A stretch of DNA of 8,387 bases from the NCBI GenBank assembly GCA_016176745.1, contig JACOWO010000006.1:1-8387 (forward strand). Reading direction: 5' to 3'. This DNA comes from Nitrosopumilales archaeon. GTDB taxonomy: Archaea > Thermoproteota > Nitrososphaeria > Nitrososphaerales > Nitrosopumilaceae. The position numbers were made by a program, and so were the translations under genes. Shown one piece after another: positions 5,977-8,387 of the stretch (position 1 is its first letter; the number at the start of each line of letters is the position of its first letter). The notes beneath the pieces were generated by a model. That model was given only the letters and a program-made list of their open reading frames with translations, was not told where the DNA came from and did no database searches.

Positions 5977-7143
5977 ATGGTTAAGGAGCATGGCCTAACT
6001 GTAAGTCTAGAAGAATTTGGACTAAGCAAGTATGAGGCAAAAGCCTATGTGACTTTGGTTTCACATGGTACAATTTCTGCAAGCGAGGTTGCATATTATT
6101 CGAATCTTCCCCGTACCAAGGTTTATCCGACTTTGTTAAAACTTGAAAAAAAGAGGCTTGTCATTATTTCTAAAAGCAAGCCCATAATGTGTACTGCAAT
6201 TGCACCAGAAGATGCATTTGATGGCATTATTCAAGAACACATAGACAAGGTAAACCAGATGAACACCCTTGTAACAAAACTAAAGAATGCAAGCGAAGAA
6301 AGCAAAAAGACAAGAGGCGCAGAAGAAAAAAGGTATTTCCAGCTTAGCGCAAACAATGTTCTAAATCAACTCAGAATAATGATAAGTGGAACAAAATCAT
6401 CAATTCAAGTCATTGTTGACCCATGGGGACTAAACTTGTTGGCAGAATGCAAAGAGCAGCTTCTTCTTGTTTTAAGAAGAAATGTAGATGTAAAAATTAT
6501 TGTCTCGCCAACACAAATTGGCTCAGAATCATTTCATACAATACCAAGTGGTGTAAAAATCAAAGTTATGGATACTGCACAGAATTGCTTTATTTTTGAT
6601 CAAACCGAAGTGTTGCTAATAGATAGCGACAATGGAAAAGGAGCGGTATTTTCTGCAACCGATGTGCTTGGAATAAGCCAAACCAAAGTATTTGTGCAAA
6701 TGTGGGACAATGCGCTAAAAACCGATGGGCTATATGATATGGCTAAATCAGACGCTCAGGCAGTCTATCACATAATACAACTTGTTAATGAAAATGGGTT
6801 GGGATTTATTCTAAATTCTACAATTGATTCAAAAAATACCAGTATCGATATGTTAAAGCTATTAGAAAAAGATGGAATTAATTTAAAATCAAAGCCACTT
6901 GATGAGGTAATTGAGATAATTAATTCTGCATTACAGATAACATGCTCAGGTCATCTCAATTACGATTCTGCCAAGAACAACATAACCGTAGAATCAAAAC
7001 TAAATGGTGGACATTCACTGCCTTGGACAACTATACTTGATCAGTATTTACACAGTTGTGGATATAATACAAAGTTAATTTATCAAAACAATTCCCAAAA
7101 GGGAGAGAAAATTTTCATCAAAATTCATCCAAACAAAAACTAA
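5977..7143 (+). CDS. TrmB-family transcriptional regulator with extra C-terminal domain
   Basis: DNA-binding regulator of 388 residues. The N-terminal winged helix (about 8-75) is typical of TrmB: LEEFGLSKYEAKAYVTLV, then GTISASEVAYYSNLPRTKVY as the recognition helix-turn-helix, then LLKLEKKRLVII as the wing. A helical linker follows (about 83-112; EHIDKVNQMNTLVTKLKN). Residues about 118-250 form the TrmB-type sensor core (SSIQVIVDPWGL, NVDVKIIVSP, GVKIKVMD, VLLIDSDNGKGAVFSATD, FVQMWDNAL). About 255-388 is an additional domain I cannot assign (HLNYDSAKNN, GGHSLPWTTILDQYLHSCGYNTKLI). The effector is unknown; TrmB proteins sense sugars in Thermococcales, but the lineage inferred here is autotrophic. 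It is divergent from the Cdv-like cluster across a 156-nt region with repeated AAATTTCCATT, so auto- and cross-regulation are plausible. ATG 5977 is the only start giving the full winged helix; nearby ATGs at 5960 and 5964 are out of frame. Confidence 0.88.
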   Translation: MVKEHGLTVSLEEFGLSKYEAKAYVTLVSHGTISASEVAYYSNLPRTKVYPTLLKLEKKRLVIISKSKPIMCTAIAPEDAFDGIIQEHIDKVNQMNTLVTKLKNASEESKKTRGAEEKRYFQLSANNVLNQLRIMISGTKSSIQVIVDPWGLNLLAECKEQLLLVLRRNVDVKIIVSPTQIGSESFHTIPSGVKIKVMDTAQNCFIFDQTEVLLIDSDNGKGAVFSATDVLGISQTKVFVQMWDNALKTDGLYDMAKSDAQAVYHIIQLVNENGLGFILNSTIDSKNTSIDMLKLLEKDGINLKSKPLDEVIEIINSALQITCSGHLNYDSAKNNITVESKLNGGHSLPWTTILDQYLHSCGYNTKLIYQNNSQKGEKIFIKIHPNKN

Positions 7144-7171
7144 AAACACCACACATTCCACCGTATTTTTA

Positions 7172-7627
7172 ATGATTGAAGATAGGCTAAAGGCACTAAA
7201 CATAGTTCTGCCGACTCCTCCAAAGCCTGCAGGCTCTTATGTGCCTGTAACAATATCTGGCAAAACAGCCTATGTGTCAGGCCAAATTCCAATAGAGGGT
7301 GGAAAAATAACTCACAAGGGAAAGGTTCCCTCACCGCAGTCAATAGAAGAAGCACAAAAAGCAGCAAGATTGTGCATCATAAATGCTCTGGCTCAGCTAA
7401 AATCAGAAATTGGAAGTCTTGATAAAGTTGCAAGAGTTCTCAAAGTGTCTGGATTTGTAAATTCATCACCAGACTTTACTGAACAGCCAAAGGTAATCAA
7501 TGCAGCATCAGATCTTCTTGTTGAAATTTTTGGTGAAAAAGGAAAGCACTCAAGGGTTGCAATAGGTGCAGCAAGTCTGCCTCTTGACTCTACTGTTGAG
7601 ATGGATATGATAGTTGAGATCAGCTAA
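7172..7627 (+). CDS. RidA/YjgF/UK114-superfamily protein (RidA arginine absent)
   Basis: A 151-residue trimer-forming superfamily member. RidA proper removes reactive enamine/imine intermediates in the cytosol. Seen here are LPTPPKPAGSYVPV (10-26), AYVSGQIP (33-40), the long helix SIEEAQKAARLCIINALAQL, LKVSGFVNSSPDF and the end RVAIGAASLPLDSTVEMDMIVEI (128-150). In E. coli RidA the deaminase arginine lies in the VARLP segment. Here the same place reads AASLP (Ser135), so classical imine deaminase activity is unlikely. The sequence resembles the longer 'GvaaLPl..pVE' subgroup whose substrate is poorly known. It starts 28 nt after the TrmB-type gene on the same strand, so the two may be co-transcribed. 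Its TAA overlaps the stop of the convergent DHH gene. Confidence 0.9.
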   Translation: MIEDRLKALNIVLPTPPKPAGSYVPVTISGKTAYVSGQIPIEGGKITHKGKVPSPQSIEEAQKAARLCIINALAQLKSEIGSLDKVARVLKVSGFVNSSPDFTEQPKVINAASDLLVEIFGEKGKHSRVAIGAASLPLDSTVEMDMIVEIS

Positions 7628-8387
7628 AGCTTTGCGTTAAACTCTTTTAGAAATTTCTTCATCTTGTCTTTTGGAATAACTGCACCACATGCCTTGTCGT
7701 GTCCTCCACCTGAACCACCAAGCGATGTTGCAAGTGGGTTTACTATTTTACCAAGATGAAGCTTGCATGCCTTTGAGCCTCGAATAGATACTGCGTATAT
7801 TCCATGATCTACTCGTTCCTTGTATGCAACTCCAACTTCTTTTCCAGACAAACCTAGAACAAAGTTTACAGCCCCACTTGCACCAGAATCCAAGACTTCC
7901 ATGTATGCAAGGTTTTTCATTTTTTTCATTGACTCTTTTACTTTTGAGATAATTGAGGCAAGCTTTGCAACCTGAAGCTGGGCAAACTCAAATGTATTTG
8001 GGATTTCATGTGCGTATTTTGATTCTGCTAATTCATCAACAAGGTAAAGAAGATAGTCTGAATCTTTTTGATGTCCTACTATGTTAAATGTTAAAACGGT
8101 TGCGCTAATTAACGCAAATTGTCTGTCAAAGATTTGCAAAAGTTTTGCACCTTTTGGCCTGTCTTCCATATAGTCAGTTATTGCAGCACATGCTGCTACA
8201 AACTGTGCATGATCATTTAGTTTTGATTTGAATGCATCATAAACTTGTACTGTCGTACATTCATTAATATCATGAATTACTTTTACTTTGATCTTTTCAA
8301 TTTGTTTGATTATTTTATTATCCAAGTCATGATGATCAATGTATGTTATGTTGACTTTATTTTTTCGAAGATATGTTAGTAATTCGA
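7624..8387 (-). CDS. DHH/DHHA1-family phosphoesterase, C-terminal part (5' end beyond window)
   Basis: The frame is open to the right edge, so the N-terminus is missing; the TTG at 8323-8325 is internal, not the start. About 254 residues are visible. YIDHH (8329-8343) is the metal-binding DHH signature. Helical linker segments follow (FVAACAAITDYMED, LLYLVDELAESKYAHEIPN). The DHHA1 domain ends with SLGGSGGGHDKACGAVIP (about 7675-7722), whose GGGH..A.G loop binds substrate phosphate. Families with this layout include RecJ-like nucleases, NrnA-type nanoRNases/pAp phosphatases and cyclic-dinucleotide phosphodiesterases. Without the first motifs the substrate cannot be decided. Its TAG overlaps the TAA of the convergent ridA-like gene by 4 nt. 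Confidence 0.88.
   Translation of the reverse strand, partial: ELLTYLRKNKVNITYIDHHDLDNKIIKQIEKIKVKVIHDINECTTVQVYDAFKSKLNDHAQFVAACAAITDYMEDRPKGAKLLQIFDRQFALISATVLTFNIVGHQKDSDYLLYLVDELAESKYAHEIPNTFEFAQLQVAKLASIISKVKESMKKMKNLAYMEVLDSGASGAVNFVLGLSGKEVGVAYKERVDHGIYAVSIRGSKACKLHLGKIVNPLATSLGGSGGGHDKACGAVIPKDKMKKFLKEFNAKL

Noticed and set aside
7140..7367. Minus-strand 75-codon frame opposite the ridA-like gene
   Set aside because: Antisense shadow of a clearly conserved plus-strand gene.

Overview
This window looks like a chromosomal segment of an ammonia-oxidising-type archaeon (Nitrososphaerota/Thaumarchaeota, Nitrosopumilus-like). The evidence is a Vps4-like CdvC cell-division ATPase next to an ESCRT-III (CdvB)-like gene, an archaeal TrmB-type regulator, a low-to-moderate GC content, and very short or absent 5' leaders with TATA-like boxes just upstream of starts. 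The organism assignment is inferred from gene content and protein style, not from a search.

Layout from left to right. (1) 1-2158, minus strand: carA then carB, the two subunits of carbamoyl-phosphate synthetase. carB runs off the left edge. carA starts with TTG and carB with CTG behind a strong Shine-Dalgarno, and the two overlap by 14 nt. carB carries a 21-nt in-frame insertion with a TAA stop, placed exactly between the invariant Glu25 and Phe26 of the N-terminal EFDYSG motif; the rest of the visible gene is intact. (2) 2313-3491, plus strand: an AT-rich, unrecognised gene whose C-terminal part looks like a HEPN domain with an RX4H motif. A 9-bp perfect inverted repeat lies just before its start. 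(3) 3563-5820, minus strand: a three-gene cluster read as a CdvB/ESCRT-III-like gene, then a small coiled-coil gene, then cdvC. (4) 5977-7143, plus strand: a TrmB-family regulator with an extra C-terminal domain, divergent from the Cdv cluster. (5) 7172-7627, plus strand: a RidA-superfamily protein lacking the RidA arginine. (6) 7624-8387, minus strand: the C-terminal part of a DHH/DHHA1 phosphoesterase, meeting ridA tail to tail with a 4-nt overlap and running off the right edge.

How the genes work together. carAB supplies carbamoyl phosphate for arginine and pyrimidine synthesis, so a truly dead carB would be surprising in a free-living autotroph. That makes the 21-nt insertion the first thing to verify: sequence error, very short spliced intron, or real lesion. 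The CdvB-like/coiled-coil/CdvC cluster looks like a membrane-remodelling module in which CdvC would disassemble ESCRT-III-type filaments. The divergent TrmB gene may control its own promoter and that of the cluster. The HEPN-like gene looks like an accessory insertion between housekeeping blocks. I saw no tRNA, rRNA, CRISPR array, insertion sequence or integrase. No stretch over 300 nt lacks a gene; the two largest gaps (2159-2312 and 5821-5976) are divergent promoter regions.
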